Shown here one piece after another: positions 8,568 through 18,196 of a stretch of DNA of 64,000 nucleotides (within the stretch, counting starts at the first letter, position 1; every line of letters starts with the position of its first letter). The DNA lies in contig NZ_LN831029.1 of assembly GCF_001457475.1 (NCBI RefSeq), positions 124,001-188,000 on the forward strand, given 5' to 3'. Both the position numbers and the translations under genes were made by a program. The notes beneath the pieces are model-generated. The model saw nothing but the letters and a program-made list of their open reading frames with translations. It was not told the origin of the DNA and did no database searches. The DNA is from Achromobacter xylosoxidans. GTDB lineage: Bacteria; Pseudomonadota; Gammaproteobacteria; Burkholderiales; Burkholderiaceae_B.

Positions 8568-9635
8568 ATGAACCCCAACGAACAGAAGCTGCAGTATCCC
8601 TGGGCCGATTTCCAGCCCGAAGCCGGCCGCGCCCACCAGGTGGCCGAGGGCGTCAAGTGGATCCGCATGCCGCTGCCGTTCGCGCTGGATCATATCAATC
8701 TCTGGCTGCTGCGCGACCGCATCGACGGCCGCGACGGCTGGACCATCGTCGACTGCGGCATCTCGCGCGACGAGGTCAAGACGCTGTGGGAACAGGTGTT
8801 CGAGAACGAACTGGAAGGCCTGCCGGTGCTGCGCGTCATCGTCACCCACATGCACCCGGACCACATCGGCCTGGCCTACTGGCTCTGTGAACGCTGGGAC
8901 GCGCGGCTGTGGATGACCATGACCGACTTCATGGTCGCGTCGCTGTGGTCGTCGCGCCGCAATGACGCCGGCGCCGGGCCTGGCGGCCAGTCGGCGGTCG
9001 ACCATTTCGCCCGCCACGGCCTGACCGATCCGGACGCGCAGGAACAGATCCGCCAGCGCGCCAACTACTTTCCCAACCTGGTGCCGGCCGTGCCGTCGCG
9101 CTACACCCGCATCATGCATGGCGACGCGGTGCGCATCGGCGCGCACGACTGGCGCGTCATCGTCGGCTACGGCCACGCGCCCGAGCACGCCTCGCTGCAT
9201 TCGCCCGACCTGGGCGTGCTGATCTCCGGCGACATGGTGCTGCCGCGCATCTCCACCAACGTCAGTGTGTTCGACTACGAGCCCGACGCCAACCCGCTGC
9301 CGCTGTACCTGCGCTCGCTCGACGGCTACGCCGACGTGCCGCGCGACACGCTGGTGCTGCCGTCGCATGGCCGGCCGTTCAAGGGCCTGCACGAACGCAT
9401 CGCGCAGCAGCACGAGCACCATCGCGACCGCCTGGCCGAGGTGCTGGAAGCCTGTAAGGCCGGACCGCAATCGACCTCGGACATCGTGCCGGTGCTGTTC
9501 AAGCGCAAGCTCGACCTGCACCAGCTCACCTTTGCCATGGGCGAGGCGCTGGCGCACCTGCATGCGCTGTATTTCGAAGGCAAGCTGACGCGCAGCACAG
9601 GCGCGGACGGCATCGTGCGCTTCAAGGCGGCCTGA
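8568..9635 (+). CDS. metallo-beta-lactamase fold hydrolase
   Basis: 355 residues starting at ATG 8568 behind GAGAGCGAGG. The zinc motif is THMHPDHIG (H94, H96, D98, H99), with further ligands at about H203 or H207, D222 in SGDMVLP and H267 in PSHGRP. This is a complete binuclear site of the glyoxalase II-like branch. The substrate is unknown. It is transcribed divergently from the LiuR-type regulator with the shared palindrome between them, so a role in acyl-CoA thioester hydrolysis or detoxification linked to branched-chain amino acid catabolism is possible; that is inference from position only. Confidence 0.85.
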   Translation: MNPNEQKLQYPWADFQPEAGRAHQVAEGVKWIRMPLPFALDHINLWLLRDRIDGRDGWTIVDCGISRDEVKTLWEQVFENELEGLPVLRVIVTHMHPDHIGLAYWLCERWDARLWMTMTDFMVASLWSSRRNDAGAGPGGQSAVDHFARHGLTDPDAQEQIRQRANYFPNLVPAVPSRYTRIMHGDAVRIGAHDWRVIVGYGHAPEHASLHSPDLGVLISGDMVLPRISTNVSVFDYEPDANPLPLYLRSLDGYADVPRDTLVLPSHGRPFKGLHERIAQQHEHHRDRLAEVLEACKAGPQSTSDIVPVLFKRKLDLHQLTFAMGEALAHLHALYFEGKLTRSTGADGIVRFKAA

Positions 9636-9737
9636 CGCCGCTCCCCGTCACGTTGCGCGGCGGCGTCCCGCGGGCGCGAACCGGCGCGCGTGGCTTCGCC
9701 GGGCGGGACTTCGCCAGGCCCGCGCCGGAAGGTGGCC

Positions 9738-10364
9738 TCAGCGCGTGGCCGTCGCCAGCCGCACGGCCAGCCCCACGAACACCAGCGCCGCGACGCGGTT
9801 GAGCCAGCGCTTGGCCGTGACCGAGCGCTGCAGCAGTTCGCCGAACGCGCCCGAGAAGAAGGCGATCGCGCCGAACACCAGCAGCGTGGCCAGCATGAAC
9901 ACCGCGCCCAGCTGCACCGTCTGCCAGCCCACCGCGCCCAGCCTGGGCGAGGTGAACTGCGGCAGGAAGGCAAAGAAGAACAGCAGCACCTTGGGATTGG
10001 TCAGGTTCATGACGATGCCGCGCCGGTACAGCGCGGAGGTCTTCATCGGCTCGGGCCGCTGGCCGTCCTCGGCATGCACCGGCGCCCGCAGGATCTGCCA
10101 CGCCAGGTAGGCCAGATAGGCTGCGCCGGCCAGCTTCAATACCGTGAACGCCACCGGCGAGGCGGCGAATACGGCGGCCAGCCCGAGCGCCACGGCGGCG
10201 GTGTGGCCCAGCAGCCCGGTGCACAGCCCCAGCACCACGAACAGCCCGGCCTTGCGGCCCCAGATGGCCGATTGCATCAGCACGAACAGGTTGTCGGGCC
10301 CGGGTGTCAGGGCCAGCAATACGGCAATGCCGAAGAACGCGATCAGGGAGTCTAGGGGCAGCAT
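9738..10364 (-). CDS. LysE/RhtB family amino acid exporter
   Basis: 208 residues from ATG 10364. The N-terminal FFGIAVLLALTPGPDNLFVLMQSA with the PGPDN motif, the conserved NLTNPKVLLFFFAFLPQF segment and about six hydrophobic helices identify a LysE-type translocator. These inner-membrane proteins export amino acids or their analogues; the substrate is not readable. It is divergent from the nitroreductase gene with a 77-base shared promoter region. Confidence 0.9.
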   Translation of the reverse strand: MLPLDSLIAFFGIAVLLALTPGPDNLFVLMQSAIWGRKAGLFVVLGLCTGLLGHTAAVALGLAAVFAASPVAFTVLKLAGAAYLAYLAWQILRAPVHAEDGQRPEPMKTSALYRRGIVMNLTNPKVLLFFFAFLPQFTSPRLGAVGWQTVQLGAVFMLATLLVFGAIAFFSGAFGELLQRSVTAKRWLNRVAALVFVGLAVRLATATR

Positions 10365-10441
10365 GGGATCTCGCCAGGGTCGGGCGGCGCCTTGCGCGCC
10401 GGCAATCAAGTGGCATCATACGAGGAAACCAAGGAGACACC

Positions 10442-11140
10442 ATGTCCGCCGTACCCGAATCCGCCGCCGCGCGTCCCGACGCCGCGCTCGAAGACTGGCT
10501 GCGCGCGCGCCACAGTTGCCGCGCCTTCCTGCCCGAGCCGGTGCCGCGCGCCACCATCGAACGCATCCTGACGCTGGCGCAGCGCACCGCGTCCTGGTGC
10601 AACTGCCAGCCGTGGCAGGTGACGGTGGCCTCGGGCGACGGCGCGCGGCGCCTGAGCCGGGCCCTGGTGGAACGCGCCGGGCAAGCGGGCTTCAGGCCCG
10701 ATTTCCCGTTCCCGCGCGAGTACCAGGGCGACTACCTGGCGCGGCGCCGCGAGTCGGGCTTCCAGCTGTATGGGGCCGTGGGCGTGGCGCGCGGCGACCG
10801 CGAGGCCTACCGCCGCCAGGAACTGCGCAACTTCCAGTTGTTCGATGCGCCGCACGTGGCCATCATCACCACCGACGAGGCGCTGGGCGAATACGGCGCC
10901 ATCGACTGCGGCGGTTATGTGGCCAATTTCCTGCTGGCGGCGCAGGCCAACGGCGTGGCCACGGTGGCGCAGGCCTCGCTGGCGATGTATCCCGAGGTGC
11001 TGCGCGAACAGCTGGGCATCGGCGCCGACCGCCGCGTGGTTTGCGCCATTTCGTTCGGCTATGCCGACGCCGCGCATCCGGCCAACAGCTACCGCACCAG
11101 CCGCGCCGACCTGGACGCGGCGGTGCGCTGGATCGACTGA
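10442..11140 (+). CDS. nitroreductase family protein
   Basis: 232 residues starting at ATG 10442 with AAGGAGA 5-11 bases before it. The FMN-binding pattern is present: RHSCRAFLPEPVPRATIERIL near the N terminus, WCNCQPWQVTV, and a C-terminal AISFGYAD where glycine and Arg contacts are expected. NAD(P)H-dependent flavin enzymes of this family reduce nitro groups, quinones or enones; the physiological substrate is unknown. metC follows 83 bases downstream. Confidence 0.88.
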   Translation: MSAVPESAAARPDAALEDWLRARHSCRAFLPEPVPRATIERILTLAQRTASWCNCQPWQVTVASGDGARRLSRALVERAGQAGFRPDFPFPREYQGDYLARRRESGFQLYGAVGVARGDREAYRRQELRNFQLFDAPHVAIITTDEALGEYGAIDCGGYVANFLLAAQANGVATVAQASLAMYPEVLREQLGIGADRRVVCAISFGYADAAHPANSYRTSRADLDAAVRWID

Positions 11141-11223
11141 CACCGGACCCCGGGGGCGCGACATCCGCGCGCGTTCCTGCTACGGTTCGGGTTCTCCCAA
11201 TACGCAAGCATTCCCTCTTGAAG

Positions 11224-12417
11224 ATGGCTACCAAACACATCGATACGGTTTTGCAGCACGCGGGCACAGCCCCGTTCAACCCCGAGACGGGCACGGCGCC
11301 GGTGCCGCTGCCGCCGATGCGGGCCAGCACGGTGCGTTTCGAGAACCTGGCGGCCCTGGAAAAGGCCCAGCGCAACAAGGCCGCCGGCGGCCGCGCCACC
11401 ACCTATGGCCGCATGGGCATGGACACGCACGCGGCGCTGGAGCAGGTTTTCGCGCAGCTCGAAGGCGGCACGCACGCCTACCTGGCGTCGTCCGGCCTGT
11501 CGGCCATGACCATGGTGATGCTGGCGCTGTGCTCGGCCGGCGACCACGCCCTGATCTCCGATTGCGTCTACGGCCCGATGCGCGAGCTGGACGATGCCGT
11601 GCTCAAGCGCATGAACATCGCCGTCACCTACTTCGCCGCCGGCGAAGACCTGGACGCGCTGGTGCAGCCCAACACCAGGCTGCTGTACGTGGAATCGCCC
11701 GGCTCGCTGCTGTTCGAGATGCTCGACATGGGCGCCATGGCCGCCATCGCGCAGCGCCACGGCCTGGTGCTGGCCACCGACAACACCTGGGGTTCGGGCT
11801 ACATCTACCGGCCGCTGACGCTGGGCGCGCAGGTGTCGGTCATCGCCGGCACCAAGTACGTGGGCGGCCATTCCGACCTGATGCTGGGCGCGGTGGTCAC
11901 CAATGACGAGGCGATTGCCAAGAAACTGAACCGCACCCAGTACGCGATGGGCTACTCCATCAGCGCCGACGACGCCTGGCTGGCGCTGCGCGGCGTGCGC
12001 ACCATGCCGATCCGCATGGCGCAGCACGCGCGCCACGCGCTGCAAGTGTGCGAGTTCTTCAAGAGCCGTCCCGAGACCGTGCGCCTGTTCCACCCCGCCT
12101 GGCCGCAGGATCCGGGCCATGCACTGTGGCAGCGCGACTGCACGGGCTCCAACGGCATGCTGTCGGTCGAACTGCGCCTGTCGCCGGCGGCCGCGCGCGT
12201 GTTCGTGGACGAACTGGAACTGTTCGGCATCGGCTTCTCGTGGGGCGGCTACGAAAGCCTGGTGCAGCTGGTGTCGCCCAAGGACCTGTCGCACCACCGT
12301 TATTGGGGCGAGGGCCAGAACGCGCTGGTGCGCCTGCACATCGGCCTGGAGTCGCCGCAGGACATCATTGCCGACCTGACGCAGGCGCTGGAGAAGGCCG
12401 CGGCGGTCAAGGGCTGA
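11224..12417 (+). CDS. metC: cystathionine beta-lyase
   Basis: 397 residues, a PLP-dependent Cys/Met metabolism enzyme. The PLP lysine is K211 in VIAGTKYVGGHSDLM. Other family marks are TTYGRMG, GGTHAYLASSGLSA and TDNTWGSGY. The bacterial MetC branch, not the MetB/CGS branch, fits the GTKYVGGHSD and GIGFSWGGYESL motifs. It converts cystathionine to homocysteine, pyruvate and ammonia in methionine synthesis. ATG 11224 is preferred because the residues upstream show no family character. The stop is 4 bases from the convergent alpha/beta hydrolase stop. Confidence 0.92.
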   Translation: MATKHIDTVLQHAGTAPFNPETGTAPVPLPPMRASTVRFENLAALEKAQRNKAAGGRATTYGRMGMDTHAALEQVFAQLEGGTHAYLASSGLSAMTMVMLALCSAGDHALISDCVYGPMRELDDAVLKRMNIAVTYFAAGEDLDALVQPNTRLLYVESPGSLLFEMLDMGAMAAIAQRHGLVLATDNTWGSGYIYRPLTLGAQVSVIAGTKYVGGHSDLMLGAVVTNDEAIAKKLNRTQYAMGYSISADDAWLALRGVRTMPIRMAQHARHALQVCEFFKSRPETVRLFHPAWPQDPGHALWQRDCTGSNGMLSVELRLSPAAARVFVDELELFGIGFSWGGYESLVQLVSPKDLSHHRYWGEGQNALVRLHIGLESPQDIIADLTQALEKAAAVKG

Positions 12418-12421
12418 CGCC

Positions 12422-13381
12422 TCAGGCGTTGGCGCGGATCCACGCGCCGATGCGCGCGGCGATGTCGTCGCTGTTGTCGTCCATCATGGGCATGTGCGAG
12501 TTGCCACGGATGCCCATGCCGGCCAGGCGCCAGCTGGTGACGCGGCCGCCGCGCGCGGCCAAGCGGTCGGCGTAGGCCTGCCCGGCCGCATCCAGCTTGG
12601 CCCACAGCGGCGTGGCGTCCAGATAATCGCCGTAGACGAACAAGAAGGGCTTGCCCGCCACCGCGGCCGGGTCCACCTCCTGCGAGAAGCCCGACGGTTC
12701 GATGCCGATGACGCCGCGCACCAGATCCGGCCGCGCCTGCAGCGCGCGGTAGGCCACTTCGCCGCCATGGCTGTGCGCCAGCACCAGGCACGGGCCGATG
12801 CGTTCCATCGCGGCGCAAAAGCCCGCCAGCGCCGCATCGTTGTTGCCGAGCCAGCGCGGCACGGCGTGGCGGATGAAATCATCGAAGGCCGCCAGCGGAA
12901 AGCGCTGGCCGTCGAAGGCGCGGCGCTGCGCGTAGTCCTCGGCGCGGCCGAAGCGGAACAGCGACCAGCTTTCCTCGGCGTTGCGCACGATCGGCGCGTC
13001 CGGCCACACCTCCTCGAACGGCGTCCAGCCGGCGCGGCCGCGCTCGACATTGTCGACCACATACACCGCATGGCCCTGCCGCACGAAGTGCTGCAGCCAG
13101 CCGGACCGCCCGTCCGGCGTCTGTTCCCACATCGCGCCGGTCATGCCGCCACCATGCAGCAGCACCAGCGGCAGCGGATGGCGGCGCTCGGCCGGGATGA
13201 AGTACTGCACGTAGGCCTGTTCGACGTGGTACAGGCCGTTGGGGTCATACGACAGCGAGGCGGTCTTGGTGAAGGCGATCTCGCGCACCGGGCGGCCGCT
13301 GATATGCGCCTGCCGCCCGCCCGCGTAGAAGCTGCCGAAATCGGCCAGCGCCAGGGGGCCTACTTCTTGACCAGCGGACAT
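12422..13381 (-). CDS. alpha/beta hydrolase (esterase-like)
   Basis: 319 residues. Oxyanion loop LLHGGGMTG (about 74-82), nucleophile elbow AHSHGG with S204, and likely catalytic histidine H296 in GNSHMPMMD; the acid may be E228 in GIEPSG. No signal peptide is evident. The substrate is unknown; the family includes plant-type polyneuridine-esterase-like and other small ester hydrolases. The start ATG lies inside the 3' end of the upstream binding-protein gene (22-base overlap), indicating translational coupling. It probably processes whatever that binding protein recognises, which is an inference. Confidence 0.85.
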   Translation of the reverse strand: MSAGQEVGPLALADFGSFYAGGRQAHISGRPVREIAFTKTASLSYDPNGLYHVEQAYVQYFIPAERRHPLPLVLLHGGGMTGAMWEQTPDGRSGWLQHFVRQGHAVYVVDNVERGRAGWTPFEEVWPDAPIVRNAEESWSLFRFGRAEDYAQRRAFDGQRFPLAAFDDFIRHAVPRWLGNNDAALAGFCAAMERIGPCLVLAHSHGGEVAYRALQARPDLVRGVIGIEPSGFSQEVDPAAVAGKPFLFVYGDYLDATPLWAKLDAAGQAYADRLAARGGRVTSWRLAGMGIRGNSHMPMMDDNSDDIAARIGAWIRANA

Positions 13382-14571
13382 TGGCTTTCCGACAGGGGCC
13401 AGGCGAGCGAGTCGCCGGGAATGGTGCGCACGATGTTGTAGTAGTCCCAGGGCGCCTTGGACTGGTCGGGTGACTTGACCTGCGCCAGCATCATGTCGCG
13501 CACCACCAGGCCGTCCTCGCGGATGTGCGCGTTCAGGCTGAAGGCGTCGTCGATCGGCATCGACTTCATCTTGGCCATCACCGCGTCCGAATCGGTGGTG
13601 CCGGCCGCCTGCACCGCGCGCAGGTAGTGGCGCACCGAGCTGTAGACGCCGGCCTGCAGGAAGGTGGGCGGGCGGCCCAGGCGGGCCTCGAACTTCTTGC
13701 TGAAGGCGCGGGTGCCGTCGTTCATGTCCCAATAGGACGGCACCGTCAGGTAGGTGTGCTGCGCGGCCTGCAATCCCAGGCTGTGCACGTCGGTCAGCAG
13801 CAATAGCATCGCCGCCAGCTTCTGGCCGCCGCTGGCGATGCCGAATTCGGCCGCCTGCTTGATCGCCGAGATGGTGTCGCCGCCGGCGTTGGCGACGGCG
13901 ATGATCTGCGCCTTGGAGGCCTGCGCCTGCAGCAGGAACGAGGCGAAATCCGAGGCGTTGAGCGGATGGAACACCGTGTCCACGACCTCGCCGCCGTTGG
14001 CCTTGACCACGGTCTCGGTGTCGGCGGCCAACTGCTTGCCGAAGGCGTAATCGGACGCCAGGATGAACCAGCGCTTGTTGCCTTCCTTGACCACGGCGGT
14101 GGCGGTGCCGCGCGACAGCGCGTAGGTGGTGTAGGTCCATTGCACGCCATACGGCGAGCACTGGGCCTGCGTCAGCGCGGTGGTGCCGGGGCTGGAGAAC
14201 AGCACCAGCTTTTTCTTTTCGCGCGCGATGCCCTGCACCGCCAGCGCCACCGACGAATTGGGCACGTCCACCACCACGTCGACGCCATCGGTGTCGTACC
14301 ACTTGCGCACCATGCCGCTGCCGATGTCGGGCCGGTGCTGGTGGTCGCCGGACACCAGCGCCACGGGCTTGCCGAGCACGCTGCCGCCCAGTTCCTCGAT
14401 CGCCAGGCGGGCCGCTTCGACCGAGCCGCGCCCGGTGGCGTCGGCGGTGACGCCGGCCATGTCCGTCAGGACGCCGATCTTCACGCCGTCGGCGTCATTG
14501 GCTTGCGCCGCAAGGCCGGCCAGCGCCAGGCTCACGCCCAGCGCCGCGCGGCGCAGGAATTGCTGTCTCAT
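13360..14571 (-). CDS. ABC transporter substrate-binding protein, branched-chain amino acid (LivJ/K) type
   Basis: 403 residues. Signal peptide MRQQFLRRAALGVSLALAGL with cleavage near AAQA. The periplasmic binding-protein type 1 fold is marked by VKIGVLTDMAGVTADATGRGSVEAARLAIEE split by VSGDHQHRPD, then LVLFSSPGTTALT and WFILASDYAFG. No permease or ATPase genes of a Liv system are adjacent; instead an esterase gene overlaps its 3' end. Ligands of such orphan proteins are often aromatic acids or amides rather than leucine. Clear family, unknown ligand. Confidence 0.88.
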   Translation of the reverse strand: MRQQFLRRAALGVSLALAGLAAQANDADGVKIGVLTDMAGVTADATGRGSVEAARLAIEELGGSVLGKPVALVSGDHQHRPDIGSGMVRKWYDTDGVDVVVDVPNSSVALAVQGIAREKKKLVLFSSPGTTALTQAQCSPYGVQWTYTTYALSRGTATAVVKEGNKRWFILASDYAFGKQLAADTETVVKANGGEVVDTVFHPLNASDFASFLLQAQASKAQIIAVANAGGDTISAIKQAAEFGIASGGQKLAAMLLLLTDVHSLGLQAAQHTYLTVPSYWDMNDGTRAFSKKFEARLGRPPTFLQAGVYSSVRHYLRAVQAAGTTDSDAVMAKMKSMPIDDAFSLNAHIREDGLVVRDMMLAQVKSPDQSKAPWDYYNIVRTIPGDSLAWPLSESQCPLVKK

Positions 14572-14675
14572 CTTCCACCCCTTGTAGGCCGCGCGTGGCG
14601 GCGAATAATTATGGGAGGAAGTGTAGCTCGCGGCGGGCGCTTTGCCGCCTGCGCCCGCCTTGGGGATGACCCCAT

Positions 14676-14708
14676 GAAAAACGCCCCGGCCGGTCGGCGC
14701 GGGGCGTC
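14676..14708 (-). terminator. rho-independent terminator of the argS-SPOR-dsbA operon
   Basis: On the minus strand ACGCCCCG and CGGGGCGT pair around a GC-rich loop and are followed by TTTTT. It lies 26 bases after the dsbA stop. Confidence 0.85.
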
Positions 14709-14733
14709 GTCATGAACGCGGTTCAGGCGCGGA

Positions 14734-15366
14734 TCACTTGCCGCGGGCCATCGGGATCAGCTTGTTCACTTCCTGCAGGGCGCCTTCGTAGCTGTTGCCC
14801 GCCATGACCGGCGAGGTCATGAACTTGCCGCCGACGGCGAACGACGGCGTGCCTTCGATGCGATAGGCTTCGGCCAGCTGGTTGGCGCGCTGCACCTGGG
14901 TCTGCACGCTGAACGAATCGAACACCGAGTCGAACTTGGCGCGGTCCACGCCCTGCGCGGCGGCCCACTCGCCCATGGCCTTCTTGTCGATCAGGCGCTT
15001 GTGCTCGCCGTGGATGGCGGTGAAGACCTTGGCATGCAGGTCCGGCCGATCCAGGGCCACCAGGGTGTAGTACAGCTGTTGCAGCGGCTTCATGCCGGCG
15101 TTGAAGGCGATCGGCACCTGCTTGAGCACGACGTCTTCGGGCTTGGTCTTGGCCCAGTCCTCGACCATGGGTTCCATGGCGGCGCAGTGCGGGCAGGTGT
15201 AGGCGAAGAATTCCAGGACCTCGATCTTGCCCGGGGTATCCGACGGCAGCGGCGGATTGATCGGCACATAGGCCTGGGTGCCCTGGGCGTGGCTGGCCGG
15301 GCTGAAGAACGCGGTGGCGGTCAGCGCGGCGGCTGCCAGGATGCGGATGAGCTTGGGGGACAGCAT
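14734..15366 (-). CDS. dsbA: thiol:disulfide interchange protein DsbA
   Basis: 210 residues. Signal peptide ([20 protein letters not shown] to about SHAQG). The thioredoxin-fold active site is [12 protein letters not shown] with C58 and C61, and the cis-proline loop is [14 protein letters not shown] is the classic oxidising DsbA motif. It introduces disulfides into periplasmic proteins and is reoxidised by DsbB. It is the last gene of argS - SPOR protein - dsbA, an arrangement seen across the Burkholderiales. Confidence 0.93.
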   Translation of the reverse strand: MLSPKLIRILAAAALTATAFFSPASHAQGTQAYVPINPPLPSDTPGKIEVLEFFAYTCPHCAAMEPMVEDWAKTKPEDVVLKQVPIAFNAGMKPLQQLYYTLVALDRPDLHAKVFTAIHGEHKRLIDKKAMGEWAAAQGVDRAKFDSVFDSFSVQTQVQRANQLAEAYRIEGTPSFAVGGKFMTSPVMAGNSYEGALQEVNKLIPMARGK

Positions 15367-15452
15367 GATGGGGTGAGGTTCCTGAACAAAGAGGTTACAG
15401 ACAGGGCCGGGCCTGGATTAGTTCAATCAAAAACCATGATGGGCGCGCCATG

Positions 15453-16169
15453 TTACTGGCGCACCACTGCCGTTTCGATCTTGTTCTCGCCCAGCCGGCC
15501 ACGGGCGCGGTTCATGTCGTCCAGGCGGGCGAACGGCCCGACGCGCACGCGGTTGATCGGCTTGCCGTTGACTTCGGCCTTCTGCACCGCCACCGGCAGG
15601 CCCAGCAGGATGATGCGAGCCTTGAGCGATTCGGCGTCGTCCTGGCCGCGGAAGGCGCCGGCCTGCAGGTAGTACGAACCATTGGCCGACGCGCTCGGGG
15701 CGGCGCTGGCGACCGGCGCCTTGGCCGCGGGGGCCGGGGTCGGCGCCACCTTGGCGATGGGCGTGGGCGGCGCGCTGGCGGCCGGCGCGGGGGCGGCCGC
15801 GGGCGTGTTGTTGGAGGTCGGCAGGGTGGCGATCAGCGCGCCCAGGTCGTCCGACTTGCCCGCCGGCGCGGTGCCGCCCGCGCCCGGCAGCGGCGCGGGC
15901 GCCGTGGCGGTCGGGCCGGTGGGCGGGGAACCCGCCGCGCCGTCGCGGCCGTACAGGCCGGCGTTGGGATCCGGCGCCTGGCGCGGATCGGGCAGCTTGC
16001 CGGCGTCGCCCTGACGGGTGGCGCGATCGACAAAGGGCACGGGCGCCTTGGTGACGTAGAACGCCACGACGGCGGCGACGATCAAGCCGAGGAGCAGACC
16101 GGCCAGCGCCCCGTACAGGGTGCTGCCGCTTTCGCCTGACCGGCGGGTGGATTTGCGCTTGGTGGCCAT
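15453..16169 (-). CDS. SPOR domain-containing, FtsN-like protein
   Basis: 238 residues. A basic cytoplasmic N terminus (MATKRKSTRRSGESG), one transmembrane helix (about 18-42), a long Pro/Ala-rich linker (about 70-160) and a C-terminal SPOR domain (YYLQAGAFRGQDDAESLKAR onward, about 165-238). This layout matches FtsN-type division proteins, where SPOR binds denuded septal peptidoglycan. The FtsN essential helix is not recognised by eye, so it is called FtsN-like. It starts 9 bases after the argS stop and is probably co-transcribed with it. Confidence 0.87.
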   Translation of the reverse strand: MATKRKSTRRSGESGSTLYGALAGLLLGLIVAAVVAFYVTKAPVPFVDRATRQGDAGKLPDPRQAPDPNAGLYGRDGAAGSPPTGPTATAPAPLPGAGGTAPAGKSDDLGALIATLPTSNNTPAAAPAPAASAPPTPIAKVAPTPAPAAKAPVASAAPSASANGSYYLQAGAFRGQDDAESLKARIILLGLPVAVQKAEVNGKPINRVRVGPFARLDDMNRARGRLGENKIETAVVRQ

Positions 16170-16178
16170 GTACCGATG

Positions 16179-17879
16179 TTACATCCGCTCGGGGGCGGAC
16201 ACGCCCAACAGCGCCAGGCCGTTGGCCAGCACCTGGCGCGTGGTCGCGGCCAGGCGCAGGCGCGCCAGCTTGAGCGCGGGGTCGTCGACCAGCACGCGCT
16301 CGGCGTTGTACCAGCCGTGGAAGTCGGCGGCGCAGTCGCGCAGCCAGAAAGCGATGTGGTGCGGCGCCAGTTCCTGGGCGGCCAGCGCCACCACGTGGGG
16401 GAACTCGGCCAGTCGCTGCATCAGCGCGAATTCGCTCGGCGCGGTCAACAGGGACGCATCGGCCGCGGCCACTTCCGCCGCCGGCATGCCGGCGTTGTTG
16501 ATCACCGAGCAGATGCGCGCATGGGCGTACTGGATGTAATAGACCGGGTTCTCGTCGCTCTTGGACAGGGCCAGGTCGACGTCGAACACGAATTCGGTGT
16601 CGGCGCGGCGCTGGATCAGGAAGTAGCGCACGGCGTCGCGGCCGACCCAGTCGATCAGGTCGCGCATGGTGACGTAGCTGCCGGCGCGCTTGGAGATCTT
16701 GACCTCCTGGCCGCCGCGCATCACCTTGACCATCTTGTGCAGCACGTACGACGGGTAGTCCTTGGGAATGCCCTCTTCCAGCGCCTGCAGGCCGGCGCGC
16801 ACGCGCGCCACGGTGCCGTGGTGGTCGCTGCCCTGGATGTTCACGGCGCGGTGGAAACCGCGTTCCCACTTGGCTTTGTGGTAGGCCACGTCCGGCACGA
16901 AATAGGTGTAGCCGCCCTCGCTCTTGCGCATGACGCGGTCTTTGTCGTCGCCCGTGCCCAGTTCGGTGGTGCGCAGCCACAGCGCGCCGCCTTCTTCATA
17001 GGTGTGGCCGCCGGCGATCAGCGCCTTGACGGTGGCCTCGACCCGGCCCGAGGTGTACAGCGAGCTTTCCAGGTAGTAGTTGTCGAACTTCAGGCCGAAC
17101 GCCTGCAGGTCCAGGTCCTGCTCGCGGCGCAGGTAGGCCACGGCGAAGGCGCGGATGTCTTCCAGGCTGTCGATGTTGCCGGTGGCGGTGACGGGCTCGC
17201 CGTCCGAGGCCTGGATGGTCTTGCCGGCCTGGAAGTCGCGGGCGATGTCGACGATGTAGTCGCCCTTGTAGCCGTCGGCGGGCCAGTCGGGCGAGTCGGT
17301 GCCCACGCCGCGGGCGCGCGCCTGCACGCTGATGGCCAGGTTCTCGATCTGGTTGCCGGCGTCGTTGTAATAGAACTCGCGGGTCACATCCCAGCCGATG
17401 GCGTCGTACAGGCGGCACAGGGCGTCGCCCAGGGCCGCCTGGCGGGCGTGGCCGACGTGCAGCGGGCCGGTCGGGTTGGCGGACACGAATTCCACCAGGA
17501 TCTTCTCGCCGCTGCGGGCGGCGCGGCCAAAGGCCTCGCCCTGCTCGGCCACGGCCGTGATGACGGCCTGGCGGGCGGCGGCGGTGACGCGCAGGTTGAT
17601 GAAGCCGGGACCGGCGATCTCGGCGCTTTCGACCAGGTCGCGGGCGCCGGGCAGGGCCAGCAGCGCCTCGACGATGGCCTGGGCCAGTTCACGCGGGTTG
17701 CGCTTGGCCGGCTTGGCCAGCTGCATGGCCACGTTGGTGGCGACGTCGCCGTGGGCGGCGACCTTGGGGCGCTCCAGCAGCACGTTGGCTTGGGCCGTAT
17801 CGGCCTGGGCGTCGGGCAGGCTCTGCGCGACGGCGGCCTGGATCAGGGAGATAAGCTGTTTTTGTTGCTCGGGGAGCAT
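16179..17879 (-). CDS. argS: arginine--tRNA ligase
   Basis: 566 residues from ATG 17879. The class I HIGH motif is HVGH (141-144) in [18 protein letters not shown]. The KMSKS equivalent is KISKR (394-398), preceded by GQEV. The N-terminal Add1 domain and the C-terminal anticodon domain ending [12 protein letters not shown] are present. It charges tRNA-Arg. Upstream residues of the longer open frame are Pro/Arg-rich and not part of the family, so the internal ATG at MLPEQQKQL is chosen. Confidence 0.95.
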   Translation of the reverse strand: MLPEQQKQLISLIQAAVAQSLPDAQADTAQANVLLERPKVAAHGDVATNVAMQLAKPAKRNPRELAQAIVEALLALPGARDLVESAEIAGPGFINLRVTAAARQAVITAVAEQGEAFGRAARSGEKILVEFVSANPTGPLHVGHARQAALGDALCRLYDAIGWDVTREFYYNDAGNQIENLAISVQARARGVGTDSPDWPADGYKGDYIVDIARDFQAGKTIQASDGEPVTATGNIDSLEDIRAFAVAYLRREQDLDLQAFGLKFDNYYLESSLYTSGRVEATVKALIAGGHTYEEGGALWLRTTELGTGDDKDRVMRKSEGGYTYFVPDVAYHKAKWERGFHRAVNIQGSDHHGTVARVRAGLQALEEGIPKDYPSYVLHKMVKVMRGGQEVKISKRAGSYVTMRDLIDWVGRDAVRYFLIQRRADTEFVFDVDLALSKSDENPVYYIQYAHARICSVINNAGMPAAEVAAADASLLTAPSEFALMQRLAEFPHVVALAAQELAPHHIAFWLRDCAADFHGWYNAERVLVDDPALKLARLRLAATTRQVLANGLALLGVSAPERM

Positions 17880-18196
17880 GGGCGTCTGGAGAAGTTCGGG
17901 TGGGTGACGAGGGCGGCTGCGGGCGCGGCCGGGCCGCGGGCCCGCGCGCTGGCCCACCGGCGGTGCCGGGGGCGGGGATCGGCCGGCCGGCGCGCCTGGG
18001 GAGGCGCGGCCGCGCGGGCGCCGGCAACCTGGGCCGCCGCGGATCCTGCCGTCACGGGAATCTCCTGAATCATAGCTTGATTTGGCGACCGCCACCGGCC
18101 GCGGGCCGCCCCGGCGGGTAGGGCGGAGCGCCAGTTGGCATCCCCAGGGCGTTGCGGTAGTGTATTGAAGGTATTCAATCCGTAGGAGACCGGAAT
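17880..18196. other. intergenic region between argS and the DUF1840 gene
   Basis: 317 bases, very GC-rich near argS. The last 60 bases are AT-richer and should hold the promoter of the plus-strand DUF1840 gene. They include an inverted repeat ATTGAA-GGTA-TTCAAT at 18164-18179 and the ribosome site AGGAGA near 18184. No RNA gene is recognised. Confidence 0.5.
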
